Assembly (NCBI GenBank): GCA_946480565.1
Contig: CAMLKR010000009.1
Coordinates: 1 to 36,553, forward strand
Length of the DNA: 36,553 nucleotides
Direction of reading: 5' to 3'
DNA from: an uncultured Arenimonas sp.
Lineage (GTDB): Bacteria; Pseudomonadota; Gammaproteobacteria; Xanthomonadales; Xanthomonadaceae
The notes beneath the pieces were generated by a model. The model did not search any database and was not told where the DNA came from. It saw only the letters and a program-made list of their open reading frames with translations. The translations under genes were made by a program, and so were the position numbers. Shown piece by piece: positions 16,971 through 24,001 of the stretch. How positions within the stretch are numbered: the stretch's first letter is position 1; the number at the start of each line of letters is the position of its first letter.

Positions 16971-17000
16971 AAAAAAATGCCCCGGCGCGAGCCGGGGCAT
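16971..17000 (-). terminator. Rho-independent terminator of the 77-residue protein gene
   Basis: Read on the minus strand, a perfect 10-bp stem ATGCCCCGGC/GCCGGGGCAT closes a 4-base loop (TCGC) and is followed by six T (16976-16971). It lies 18 bases after the stop codon of the small minus-strand gene. The plus side lacks a T-run, so it is not a strong terminator for the oxidoreductase. Confidence 0.88.
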
Positions 17001-17018
17001 CGAGTCAGGCGCTGGTGC

Positions 17019-17252
17019 TTAGCGGCCGTTGTTCTGGCCCGCACGTTCCTCGTCCTGGCCGGGCATGTCCTTGCCGCCTTCCTTGCGGGCATCATCCTGG
17101 CGATCGGGATTGGCGCCGCCCTTGCGATCGGCGTCCTTCTGGCCCGGCTGGGTCTGCGCGCTCTTGTCCTGCTGGCCCGGGGCATTCTTGCCGGGGGAAT
17201 TCTGCGCATTCTTGTCCTGCGGGTTGCTCTGGTTGGTGTGGTTGTTGGTCAT
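17019..17252 (-). CDS. Small hydrophilic, probably disordered protein (77 residues)
   Basis: I do not recognise this family. The product is almost entirely polar: an Asn/Gln-rich first half (MTNNHTNQSNPQDKNAQNSP) and a charged Asp/Lys/Gly/Glu-rich second half (DRKGGANPDRQDDARKEGG), with no Cys, Trp, Phe, Tyr, Leu, Ile or Val. Such composition predicts an intrinsically disordered protein, as in small stress- or desiccation-related hydrophilins. The start at 17252 is preferred over an upstream in-frame ATG because GGAG lies 9 bases before it and the upstream residues look like leader sequence. A good ribosome site and a strong terminator 18 bases after the stop argue that it is a real monocistronic gene. 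Two adjacent dyads lie just upstream (17277-17320). Confidence 0.7.
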   Translation of the reverse strand: MTNNHTNQSNPQDKNAQNSPGKNAPGQQDKSAQTQPGQKDADRKGGANPDRQDDARKEGGKDMPGQDEERAGQNNGR

Positions 17253-17276
17253 CTTGGAGTTCTCCGTTGGGGGGGG

Positions 17277-17320
17277 TGTCGGAAATCTCCCGACAGGCAC
17301 GGTGTTGCAATGTCCGTGCC
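17277..17320. promoter_or_regulatory. Two back-to-back dyads between divergent genes (candidate operators or leader hairpins)
   Basis: TGTCGG-N7-CCGACA (17277-17295) is directly followed by GGCACGG-N11-CCGTGCC (17296-17320); both have perfect arms. They lie 25-68 bases before the small minus-strand gene and about 93-136 bases before the response-regulator gene. They could be protein-binding sites for divergent control or hairpins in the minus-strand leader. Confidence 0.4.
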
Positions 17321-17412
17321 ACGCCGGCCGGGATCGCCACCGGCTACTGCCGCCGGAACCTATTTCTCCGCACCGGGTTCTCCGCCGGGGGCGTCCGCCT
17401 TACCATGGACGG

Positions 17413-18072
17413 ATGCACCGCCTGCTGATCGCCGACGACCATCCGCTCTACCGCCTGGCCCTGACCCAGGCCGTGCGCGGCGTGCTGCCGGAGGCCGTGA
17501 TCGCCGAGGCCGAGGACATGCCGGGGGTGCACGCCGCGCTCGCCGCCCATCCCGACACCGACCTGGTGCTGCTCGACCTGCACATGCCCGGCAGCCACGG
17601 CCTGATGGGTCTGGCCTCGCTGCGCGCCGAACATCCCGGCGTGGCGGTGGCGATGATCTCGGCGCACGAGGATCCGGTGACCGTCCGTCGCGCCCTGGCC
17701 TACGGCGCCGCGGGCTATCTGACCAAACGCGCCGACCTGGCCGAATTGCAGGCCGGCCTGCGCGCCGTGCTCGCCTGCGAGGAATGGCTGCCGCCCGCGC
17801 TGCGCGAGCCGGTGGCCCGCGCGGTGGCCGACCCCGGCGACCGCGAGACGGCCGCGAAGCTCGCCAGCCTCAGCCCGCAGCAGTTCAAGGTGCTCACGCG
17901 CGTCGCGGAAGGGCGGCTCAACAAGCAGATCGCCGACGAGCTCGGCATCCAGGAGCGCACGGTGAAGGCGCACATGAGCGCCATCTTCGAGAAGCTAGGC
18001 GTGCGCAACCGCACCCAGGCCGGCGTGCTGCTGGGCGCCCTGGCCCTGGCCGATCCGGCGCGCGAGGCCTGA
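17413..18072 (+). CDS. NarL/LuxR-family response regulator
   Basis: This is a 219-residue two-domain regulator. The receiver (1-115) has the acidic pair D8-D9, phospho-acceptor D55 in VLLDLHMPG, Ser83 at the switch position (MISAHE) and K105 (GYLTKRADL). The LuxR/GerE helix-turn-helix (about 148-207) reads LSPQQFKVLTRVAEGRLNKQIADELGIQERTVKAHMSAI, with the usual recognition helix TVKAHMSAIFEKL. Phosphorylation should control DNA binding. The start at 17413 (MHRLLIADDHP) is set by the first strand of the receiver; the longer frame upstream is low-complexity. No sensor kinase is adjacent, so it is an orphan; the hybrid kinase at 994 is a possible but unsupported partner. The gene converges with the following membrane-protein gene with a single base between stop codons. 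Confidence 0.92.
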   Translation: MHRLLIADDHPLYRLALTQAVRGVLPEAVIAEAEDMPGVHAALAAHPDTDLVLLDLHMPGSHGLMGLASLRAEHPGVAVAMISAHEDPVTVRRALAYGAAGYLTKRADLAELQAGLRAVLACEEWLPPALREPVARAVADPGDRETAAKLASLSPQQFKVLTRVAEGRLNKQIADELGIQERTVKAHMSAIFEKLGVRNRTQAGVLLGALALADPAREA

Positions 18073-18073
18073 G

Positions 18074-19387
18074 TCAGCGCCAGAAGGGGATCACGTAGGG
18101 CTTGGGCGGGGGCTCGCCGTCCTTGCGGTCGCCGCGTGGCGTCCGCTGCACGGTCAGCTCGTGCCGCCCGAGTTCCAGGCCGTGGACCGGAATCATCGCG
18201 ACCATGCCGCGCTGCCCGGTGGCGACGTCTTCGCCCGCGTCGAAATGGATGTCCAGGGGCTGGCCGTCCAGCGTGACCGCGTGCATGGCCTCCAGGCAGT
18301 CCAGGCGTTCGCGCTGCGCGCCGTCGCCGGTCGCCGCCAGCGCCTGCGGGCAGCGCAGCCGCATCGCTTCGTTATGGCGCGCGGGCACGTAGGGCACGAA
18401 CAGCCGCAGGTAGTTGCCGCGCACCACCGGGTCGGGGATGTGCGGGATCGGCGCCAGGCGCGCCGCGGTGCCGCGCTGGCTGGCGTAGTGCTGCGGCAGC
18501 ACGGTGTCGGTGGCGGACTGCACGTCGTCCGGCAGGCCGGCGAAATCGCCGACGCTCCAGCCCAGCCGTTCGCCCAGCGCCTGCGACAGGACGAGGCTGA
18601 GCACCGCCAGCATCACCGCCCCGATGATGGTCGCGGTGCGGCGGTTGCCCTCGTTGCTGCTGAACAGCGTGATCAGCGGATTGTTCGCGCGGTCGAAGCC
18701 GAGCCAGGCGTAGAAGCGGAAGAAGCCGCGCAGCCAGCGGCCGCCGCGACTGTCGGCCGGCATCCGGTCGCCCCTGGCCCGGTCCCAGTACACCAGCACG
18801 CCGAAGGCGATGAACATCAGGGCCGCCAGGGCGGCCGAGACCTTCAGCGCATCGATGCCATCGCCACCCAGCGTTTCGTAGAGCCAGATGGCGGCCATCA
18901 TCGCGCCCACCAGCACCATCGGCATCAGCATCAGCATCGCCATGCCGAAGCCCAGCCCGAAGACAACGCTGGCGCGGTTGTCCGCGCGTTCGATCAGGGT
19001 GCCGACGTCGCCGGCCAGTTCGCGGCTGGTCTGCAGGTAGTGCGGACCGAGCCGGGCCTTCATGCGGTCCCAGCGGAATCCTTCCGGATAGACCGAGTCC
19101 AGGCCGACCAGGGCCACCCAGTAACCGCGCAGGCACAGGTGCACGATGAAGGTCGCGATCAGGGTCAGCAGCGAGAACTTGACGTAGATCCAGAGCGAGG
19201 GCGTCAGCGCCGCGACCGCGAAGTTGCTGGCGTTGTAGAAACCGAACAGCAGCCTGTCGGCCTGGGCGGGCAGCTGCATCAGGCCGAACACGGTGGCGCC
19301 GGACACCAGGAGCTCCATTTCCCAGGTCGGGGTCGTGCGTCCCGGCAGGTGGGATTTCGGGCTGTCGGCCGTTTCGGGCTGGTCCAT
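18074..19387 (-). CDS. Multi-pass inner-membrane protein of unknown function
   Basis: I do not recognise a functional family. The 437-residue product has about five predicted membrane segments: near ELLVSGATVFGLMQLP, FSLLTLIATFIVHLCLRGYWVALVGL, VVFGLGFGMAMLMLMPMVLVGAMMAAIWLY, VSAALAALMFIAFGVLVYW and TIIGAVMLAVLSLVLSQALG. A C-terminal soluble domain of about 150 residues follows, containing two cysteines (CPQAL, LDCLEA) and ending KPYVIPFWR. The soluble domain probably faces the periplasm. The start at 19387 (MDQPETADSPKSH) is taken because the upstream in-frame extension overlaps the promoter of the divergent gene and lacks membrane character. It is transcribed divergently from the next gene and converges with the response regulator. 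Confidence 0.72.
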   Translation of the reverse strand: MDQPETADSPKSHLPGRTTPTWEMELLVSGATVFGLMQLPAQADRLLFGFYNASNFAVAALTPSLWIYVKFSLLTLIATFIVHLCLRGYWVALVGLDSVYPEGFRWDRMKARLGPHYLQTSRELAGDVGTLIERADNRASVVFGLGFGMAMLMLMPMVLVGAMMAAIWLYETLGGDGIDALKVSAALAALMFIAFGVLVYWDRARGDRMPADSRGGRWLRGFFRFYAWLGFDRANNPLITLFSSNEGNRRTATIIGAVMLAVLSLVLSQALGERLGWSVGDFAGLPDDVQSATDTVLPQHYASQRGTAARLAPIPHIPDPVVRGNYLRLFVPYVPARHNEAMRLRCPQALAATGDGAQRERLDCLEAMHAVTLDGQPLDIHFDAGEDVATGQRGMVAMIPVHGLELGRHELTVQRTPRGDRKDGEPPPKPYVIPFWR

Positions 19388-19449
19388 GGCGCGCTCCGTG
19401 GCAAGGCCGCCAGCGTCGCAGATCGGCCGGGTCGGCCACAAGCGGCCGA

Positions 19450-19458
19450 TGTTAGAAT
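19450..19458 (+). promoter_or_regulatory. Extended -10 promoter element for the gene at 19488
   Basis: TGT-TAGAAT matches an extended -10 (TGN-TANAAT) and would start transcription about 22 bases before the ATG at 19488. No clear -35 element is present, as is common for extended -10 promoters. Confidence 0.45.
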
Positions 19459-19487
19459 CGCCGCGCAAACACAGGGGAAAATCCGGG

Positions 19488-20204
19488 ATGAAGAAGCTGT
19501 TGATCGGCCTGGTGCTGGTGATCGCCGCGGCCGTGGTCTACAAGGAAATGGGGAAGGGCGGGGTGCCCGTGCTGCGCCAGATCGGCGGCGAGATGGTCAA
19601 TCCTTATCCGCCGGGTTCGTCGCTGCACGCGCAGCAGCAGGAGTTCGTCGACCGCTTCAACGCCGACCCGGCGCTGCGCGAGCGTTTCGCCGGCACCTTC
19701 TCCAGCAAGGGCCTGTATGCGGAGGTGAAGTTCGCCCTGGGCCGCGGCGCGCAGTCGCTGGATGGCCCGTCCCTGGTGAAGGTGACCCGGGCGATGGCAG
19801 CGATGATCCCGCGCCTGCCGCAGAAGAGCTGCGCCAAGCTGATCCGCCCGCGCGACGACTTCGACCGCGAGCTGGGCGACGACATGCAGTCGGCGCTCGA
19901 GCGCCTGCCGCCGGTGCACCACCGCAACCTGTGGGACTTCTACCTGCGGGCGCTGAAGGCGGAGGTCAGCAATGCCCCGATCATCCCCGTGGACACGGTG
20001 AAGCGCGACCGCGCCCTGCAGCACCTGGGCGAGAAATTCCAGGGGCCCTTCGGCCAGCGCATGGCCGGCGTGCTGCAGAACCCGTCCGCCGCCAGCGACG
20101 AGGACGCCTGCTGGGCGATCAACGCCTTCACGCACAATTCGACCCAGCTCGACCCGGAAAGCGCCGAGGCGATGTCGCGCCTGATCTGGTCGGGCGGCCA
20201 GTAG
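19488..20204 (+). CDS. Exported or membrane-anchored protein of unknown function
   Basis: I do not recognise this 238-residue protein. It starts with a single hydrophobic segment, MKKLLIGLVLVIAAAVVYKE, which acts either as an uncleaved membrane anchor or as a signal peptide, so the rest is likely periplasmic. The remainder is helical and charged, with two cysteines (KSCAKLI and DACWAIN) that could pair. The start at 19488 is preferred because GGGA lies just before it, an extended -10 is 30 bases upstream and the hydrophobic segment starts there. The next gene begins four bases after the stop, so the two are very likely co-transcribed. No catalytic motif is seen. Confidence 0.75.
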   Translation: MKKLLIGLVLVIAAAVVYKEMGKGGVPVLRQIGGEMVNPYPPGSSLHAQQQEFVDRFNADPALRERFAGTFSSKGLYAEVKFALGRGAQSLDGPSLVKVTRAMAAMIPRLPQKSCAKLIRPRDDFDRELGDDMQSALERLPPVHHRNLWDFYLRALKAEVSNAPIIPVDTVKRDRALQHLGEKFQGPFGQRMAGVLQNPSAASDEDACWAINAFTHNSTQLDPESAEAMSRLIWSGGQ

Positions 20205-20208
20205 GGCC

Positions 20209-20652
20209 ATGCGCCGGGCCGGGACCGCGCTGGTCTTCGCCCTGGGCATGGCCTGGGCCAGCCCGATGAGCCTGGCCGGGCTGCTGGCCGGCCTGGCGGC
20301 GCTGCCCTTCGGCGCCCGGGTCCGGGTTTCGGACGCGGCCCTGGTCTTCCATCGTTATCCCTGGGGTCCGGGCGGCGCCCTGACCCTGGGCAATGTGATC
20401 CTGCATACCGGTGCCTCGCTGGACGAGAACACGGTCACCTACGCCTGTGCGGCCCGCGGCGGCCGCGATGAATGCGTGCGCCTGGGCGACCACGAGCGCG
20501 CCCATGTCTACCAGGCCCTGGTGCTGGGCCCGCTGTTCCTGCCCCTGTATTTCGCCTGCGGCGGCATCAGCCACCGCAACCGCTTCGAGCAGGCCGCCGA
20601 CCGCTACGCCCTGACCGGCCGGGGCTGGTGGCCCTGGGCCCGGGCCGTTTGA
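20209..20652 (+). CDS. Small membrane protein with an HExxH-like motif
   Basis: This is a 147-residue protein with an N-terminal hydrophobic region (ALVFALGMAWASPMSLAGLLAGLAALPF) and a second membrane segment (ALVLGPLFLPLYFACGGI). Between them is GDHERAHVYQALVLGP, in which HERAH fits the HExxH zinc-binding pattern. After the second segment comes NRFEQAADRYAL, whose E-x-A-A-D resembles the third-ligand motif (ExxAD) of M48-type gluzincins. It could therefore be a compact membrane metalloprotease or a relative that kept only the metal site. It is much smaller than true M48 enzymes, so the activity is unproven. It follows the previous gene by four bases and is presumably in the same operon. Confidence 0.75.
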   Translation: MRRAGTALVFALGMAWASPMSLAGLLAGLAALPFGARVRVSDAALVFHRYPWGPGGALTLGNVILHTGASLDENTVTYACAARGGRDECVRLGDHERAHVYQALVLGPLFLPLYFACGGISHRNRFEQAADRYALTGRGWWPWARAV

Positions 20653-20680
20653 CCGGACGCAAGGCAGCGTGATGGCCGGG

Positions 20681-20689
20681 TGATAAACT
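20681..20689 (+). promoter_or_regulatory. Extended -10 promoter element for the dioxygenase gene
   Basis: TGA-TAAACT matches an extended -10 and lies 32 bases before the ATG at 20721. No -35 at suitable spacing was found. Confidence 0.4.
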
Positions 20690-20720
20690 GCGGCCACTCC
20701 CGAAACCCCCAGGTGCCGCC

Positions 20721-21299
20721 ATGTTGGCCCTCGACTTCCCCGGCAGCGACAAGCTCATCGCCATGATCAACGCGGCGGTGACCGGCGACTGCCAGCGCCA
20801 GACCACCGACTGCATCCGCAACGGCCTGTCCGAGCTGATCCGCAGCCGCGCCATCACCCTGCCGGCCTGCGTGCTCGAACCCGTGGCCGACCACTACGCC
20901 CGCCGCGAGCTCTACCGCTGCGAGCTCACCGGCTTCAGCGTCGTCGCGATGACCTGGGGCCCGGGGCAGGGCACCGCCATCCACGACCATTCCGGCGTCT
21001 GGTGCGTCGAGGGCATCGTCGATGGCCAGCTGGAAATCACCCAGTACGACCTGCGCGGCCGCGACGGCGACCGGTTCCAGTTCGAACCCGTGGGCACGAC
21101 GCTCGCCGGCGCCGGTTCCGCCGGCAGCCTGATCCCGCCGCACGAGTACCACACCATCCGCAATCCCAGCGCCACCGCCATCGCGGTGTCCCTGCACATC
21201 TACAAGCAGGCCCTGACCTGCTGCGCGCACTTCCACCCCGCGGGCGACGGCTGGTACACCAAGGCCGACCGCCAGTTGGGGCTGGACGAAGCGGCCTGA
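20721..21299 (+). CDS. Cysteine dioxygenase-family thiol dioxygenase
   Basis: This 192-residue single cupin belongs to the cysteine dioxygenase family, non-heme iron enzymes that oxidise the thiol of cysteine (or of related thiols such as 3-mercaptopropionate) to the sulfinate. Iron ligands are His88 and His90 (AIHDHSG) plus a third His in PPHEYHTIRN (H144 by spacing, alternatively H141). Tyr161 in VSLHIYKQA matches the catalytic tyrosine of the family. Cys95 in GVWCVEG lies five residues after the second His, the position of the Cys that cross-links to Tyr in mammalian enzymes, where many bacterial members have Gly. Length is normal for the family and there is no signal peptide. The ATG has a weak ribosome site, but the fold starts here. 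The tRNA-Leu promoter lies at its 3' end. Confidence 0.85.
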   Translation: MLALDFPGSDKLIAMINAAVTGDCQRQTTDCIRNGLSELIRSRAITLPACVLEPVADHYARRELYRCELTGFSVVAMTWGPGQGTAIHDHSGVWCVEGIVDGQLEITQYDLRGRDGDRFQFEPVGTTLAGAGSAGSLIPPHEYHTIRNPSATAIAVSLHIYKQALTCCAHFHPAGDGWYTKADRQLGLDEAA

Positions 21300-21301
21300 G
21301 C

Positions 21302-21307
21302 TATAAT
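21302..21307 (+). promoter_or_regulatory. Consensus -10 box of the tRNA-Leu gene
   Basis: A perfect TATAAT begins two bases after the dioxygenase stop codon and 14 bases before the tRNA 5' end. TTGGGG at 21276-21281 is the best -35 candidate, but its 20-base spacing is long. Confidence 0.6.
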
Positions 21308-21321
21308 CGCGGCGCCAACGT

Positions 21322-21407
21322 GCCGGTGTGGCGGAATGGTAGACGCGGGGGACTCAAAATCCCTTGGCAGCGATGTCGTGTAGGTTCGAGTCCTATCACC
21401 GGTACCA
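21322..21407 (+). tRNA. tRNA-Leu (anticodon CAA)
   Basis: This is a class II tRNA of 86 bases including the encoded CCA. The acceptor stem GCCGGTG pairs with CACCGGT, with a G-U pair at the first position. The anticodon stem GGGGA/TCCCT carries the loop CTCAAAA, giving anticodon CAA, which reads UUG. The long variable arm (about CTTGGCAGCGATGTCGTG) and the T-loop GTTCGAGTC are typical of leucine tRNAs. A consensus -10 box lies upstream and a terminator directly follows. Confidence 0.95.
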
Positions 21408-21436
21408 AAAACCCGCTCGCGCGGGTTTTTGTTTTT
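21407..21436. terminator. Bidirectional terminator between tRNA-Leu and metX
   Basis: A stem AAAAACCCGC/GCGGGTTTTT around a TCGC loop is followed by GTTTTT on the plus strand. The A-run at its left gives a T-run on the minus strand. It can end both the tRNA transcript and the convergent ccm-metX operon. Confidence 0.88.
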
Positions 21437-21465
21437 CCGGCGCATGGATCCGCATCTAAGGGCCG

Positions 21466-22578
21466 CTACAGCTTCCCCAGGAACCCGCCGATGGCGGCCC
21501 CGAAGCGCTCGATGTCGACCAGGAAGGCGTCGTGCCCCTGCGGCGAAGGCAGCGGCACGAACTCGGCCTCGGCGCCGCCGGCGCGTAGGCCTTCCGCGAT
21601 CTGCTCCTGCTGCTGCAGCGGGAACAGGATGTCGGTATGCACGCCGACCGACAGCGAGCGCTCGACCTTGATCGCCGCCAGGCCCTTCATCACGTCGCCG
21701 CCGCCGTATTCGGCCACGTCGAACCAGTCCATCGAACGGCCCAGGTAGAGGTAGCAGTTGGGGTCGAAGCTGCGCACGAAGCGCTGGGCGTGGCCTTCGA
21801 GGTAGCGTTCGACCTCGAACTCCTGGCCGAAGGGGTCGTCCTCGCGGCATTCGCTGTCGAGCCGGACGCGGCCGAAACGGCCGTCCCATTCCATCGCCGA
21901 CCGGTAGGTCACCACGCCGAGCTTGCGGGCGATGCGCATGCCGATGTCGGGATAGTGCGCGTCGTCGTAGCGGCCGTGGTTCCAGTTCGGGTCCAGCCGG
22001 ATCGCCTCGCGCTGCAGCGAGCGGATCGCGATCGAGAACGGCAGCGCCTGGGCGCTGCCCGAGACGTTGATGTGCGCCCGCGCCGAGCCCGGGTGCAGCA
22101 GCAGGTAGGCCAGCGCGGTCATGCCGCCCATCGAATTGCCGATCACGCAGGCCAGGCGGTCGATGCCCAGCGATTGCACGACCACGTGGGCCGCGCGCGC
22201 GCCGTCCTCGATCGACAGGTCGGGGTACTCCAGGCGGTAGGGTTCGCCGGTGGCCGGATTGACCGAGGCCGCGCCGGTGGAGCCCTTGCAGCTGCCCAGC
22301 GAGTTCACGCAGACCACGAACCAGCGGTTCGTATCGATGGCCTTGCCGGGGCCGAGCATGCCTTCCCACCACCCGGGCTCCGGGTTGCCGGCGTTCGACG
22401 CGGCGTGCGCGTTCGGCGACAGGCCCGTCAGGATCAGGATCGCGTTGTCGCGGGCGGCGTTGAGTTCGCCCCAGGTCTCGTAGGCCATCCGGGCGCCGTG
22501 CAGCTCGCCGCCCCGCTTGAAGGGGAAAGGCGAGGGCAGGGCGACGAAGCGCGTACCGGGAGGGATGGTTTCGGTCAT
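21466..22578 (-). CDS. metX: MetX-family homoserine/serine O-acyltransferase
   Basis: This 370-residue alpha/beta-hydrolase-fold acyltransferase has the triad Ser149 (VIGNSMGGMTAL), Asp316 (GVHTDILFP) and His349 (SPQGHDAF). Family blocks include YETWGELNAARDNAILI, TGLSPNAHAAS, GPGKAIDTNRWFVVCVNSLGSCKGSTG and DPNWNHGRY. MetX enzymes activate the hydroxyl of homoserine (methionine synthesis) by acetylation or succinylation. In Xanthomonadales several members were instead shown to make O-succinyl-L-serine for cysteine synthesis, and the overall sequence style here is close to those, so acyl donor and acceptor should be left open. The ATG overlaps the ccmI stop in TCAT/ATGA, so it is translationally coupled as the last gene of the cytochrome c maturation operon. 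A bidirectional terminator follows 30 bases after the stop. Confidence 0.9.
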   Translation of the reverse strand: MTETIPPGTRFVALPSPFPFKRGGELHGARMAYETWGELNAARDNAILILTGLSPNAHAASNAGNPEPGWWEGMLGPGKAIDTNRWFVVCVNSLGSCKGSTGAASVNPATGEPYRLEYPDLSIEDGARAAHVVVQSLGIDRLACVIGNSMGGMTALAYLLLHPGSARAHINVSGSAQALPFSIAIRSLQREAIRLDPNWNHGRYDDAHYPDIGMRIARKLGVVTYRSAMEWDGRFGRVRLDSECREDDPFGQEFEVERYLEGHAQRFVRSFDPNCYLYLGRSMDWFDVAEYGGGDVMKGLAAIKVERSLSVGVHTDILFPLQQQEQIAEGLRAGGAEAEFVPLPSPQGHDAFLVDIERFGAAIGGFLGKL

Positions 22579-23576
22579 GGATGCACCCGGTCGATGGCCA
22601 GGGTGACCTGGGCGCCGTCGCGCACGTCGATCACCCGGGCTTCGGCTTCGAGGTCGCCGGCGGCCGCGGCGGCGTCGCCGGATTTCGAGATGCGCGCCAT
22701 CAGCCGCACCTGCGCCTGCATCGACAGCTTCTGCGCCGGCATCAGGCCGTCGGCATCGGACAGCCCGAGGGTGATCGGGAAATCCCTGGCCGGCAGCCGC
22801 TTCACCGCCACCGGCAGCCCGGCGCCGTCGGGCGTGCGCGCGAACACGAACAGCGTGTCGGTGTCGGCCAGCTGGGCGGCCAGCGCCGGCGCCAGTTCGA
22901 CCGTTACTTCGATCGTCGGGCCGGTGGCTTCGGTGGGCGCCTCGTCCAGCGGCGGCAGGCCGGCCTGCTCGCGCGCCATCGCCAGCTGCGGGCGCAGCGC
23001 GCCCGCCGTGCGTGCATCAAGCAGGGGCAGCAGCCGGCCCCAGAGTTCGGCGGCTTCGGCCGGTTTTTCCGCCTGCAGGCGCTGGGCGCCGAGGTAGAAC
23101 AGGCCCCGCTGGTGGGTGGGCTGGCCGGCGACCACTTTTTCCAGCATCGCCACGGCTTCGGGTGGGAAGCGGCCGTCGGGCGCGGCGCGCATCATCGCGT
23201 CGGCGTATTCGACCATCAGGTCGGGCTCGTCCGGCAGCAAGGCGTGGGCCCTGGCGAACGCGTCGCGGGCCTCGGGCCACTTCTGCTGGGCCATGCGGCT
23301 GCGGCCCAGCAGCACCCAGCCTTCCACGCTGGCGGGCTCGTCTGCGAGCCGGCGTTCGAGCTGGGCGATGGCGTCGTCCAGGGTCTTGGGAGCCTCTACG
23401 TTCCGGGGATCCAGCGCGTCCGGCGTCCCCAGCAGGGCATAAACGCCCAGCGCGCCCAGGGGCAGGGCCAGCACCAGGGCCAGGGCGCTGCGCCGTGCGT
23501 CGCGCCACAGCGGCGGCAGCACGAAGGCCAGGGCCAGGGCGCAGAGCAGCAGGGCGCCTGTCAGGAAAACGGCCAT
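22575..23576 (-). CDS. ccmI: Cytochrome c maturation protein CcmI (CycH)
   Basis: The 333-residue protein starts with two membrane helices (MAVFLTGALLLCALALAFVLPPLW and ALALVLALPLGALGVYALLG). TPR repeats follow from about residue 60 to 190 (LDDAIAQLERRLADEPASVEGWVLLGRSRM). The C-terminal periplasmic domain has a beta-rich pattern (IEVTVELAPALAAQLADTDTLFVFAR). CcmI recruits apocytochrome c C-termini to the CcmF/H heme-ligation complex. The start at 23576 overlaps the ccmH stop (TGATG). The longer upstream frame is antisense-style low-complexity sequence inside ccmH and is rejected. Its stop overlaps the metX start. The gene order ccmH-ccmI as separate proteins is the usual arrangement in Xanthomonadales. 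Confidence 0.9.
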   Translation of the reverse strand: MAVFLTGALLLCALALAFVLPPLWRDARRSALALVLALPLGALGVYALLGTPDALDPRNVEAPKTLDDAIAQLERRLADEPASVEGWVLLGRSRMAQQKWPEARDAFARAHALLPDEPDLMVEYADAMMRAAPDGRFPPEAVAMLEKVVAGQPTHQRGLFYLGAQRLQAEKPAEAAELWGRLLPLLDARTAGALRPQLAMAREQAGLPPLDEAPTEATGPTIEVTVELAPALAAQLADTDTLFVFARTPDGAGLPVAVKRLPARDFPITLGLSDADGLMPAQKLSMQAQVRLMARISKSGDAAAAAGDLEAEARVIDVRDGAQVTLAIDRVHP

Positions 23577-24001
23577 CACCACTCCTGCTCGTTTTCGTCG
23601 GGGGTGGCGGCCGGCGCGGCAGCGGCGCGCCGGCGCACCACCACCACGACCACCGCGGCGCCGATCGCCAGCATCAGCGCCGGCCCGAACCACAGCAGCC
23701 AGGTCGCCGGCCGCACCGGCGGGTTGTACAGCACGAAGTCGCTGTAGCGCGCGACCAGGTAGTCCTTGATCTCCTGGTCGGTCTTGCCCTCGCGCATCAG
23801 GGCCAGCACCTGCAGGCGCAGGTCGTGCGCGATCTGGGCGTTGGAGTCGGCCAGGGACTGGTTCTGGCACATCACGCAGCGCAGTTCGGCGCTGAGCTCG
23901 CGGAAACGCGCCTCTTCGGCGGCGTCGGTGAACCGGATCGGCTCCATCGCGCCGACCGCGGCGGAGAACAGCAAGGCCAGGACCAGCAGCAGGCGCTTCA
24001 C
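23576..24001 (-). CDS. ccmH: Cytochrome c maturation protein CcmH (apocytochrome thioreductase)
   Basis: This 141-residue protein has a signal peptide (MKRLLLVLALLFSAAVGAM), the family motif LRCVMCQNQSLADS with the redox pair Cys42 and Cys45, a helical periplasmic segment (MREGKTDQEIKDYLVARYSDFVLYNPP) and one C-terminal membrane helix (WLLWFGPALMLAIGAAVVVVVV) followed by an Arg-rich cytoplasmic tail. CcmH keeps the CxxCH cysteines of apocytochrome c reduced together with CcmG. It overlaps ccmG by four bases and ccmI by one, consistent with a single transcript. Confidence 0.94.
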   Translation of the reverse strand: MKRLLLVLALLFSAAVGAMEPIRFTDAAEEARFRELSAELRCVMCQNQSLADSNAQIAHDLRLQVLALMREGKTDQEIKDYLVARYSDFVLYNPPVRPATWLLWFGPALMLAIGAAVVVVVVRRRAAAAPAATPDENEQEW

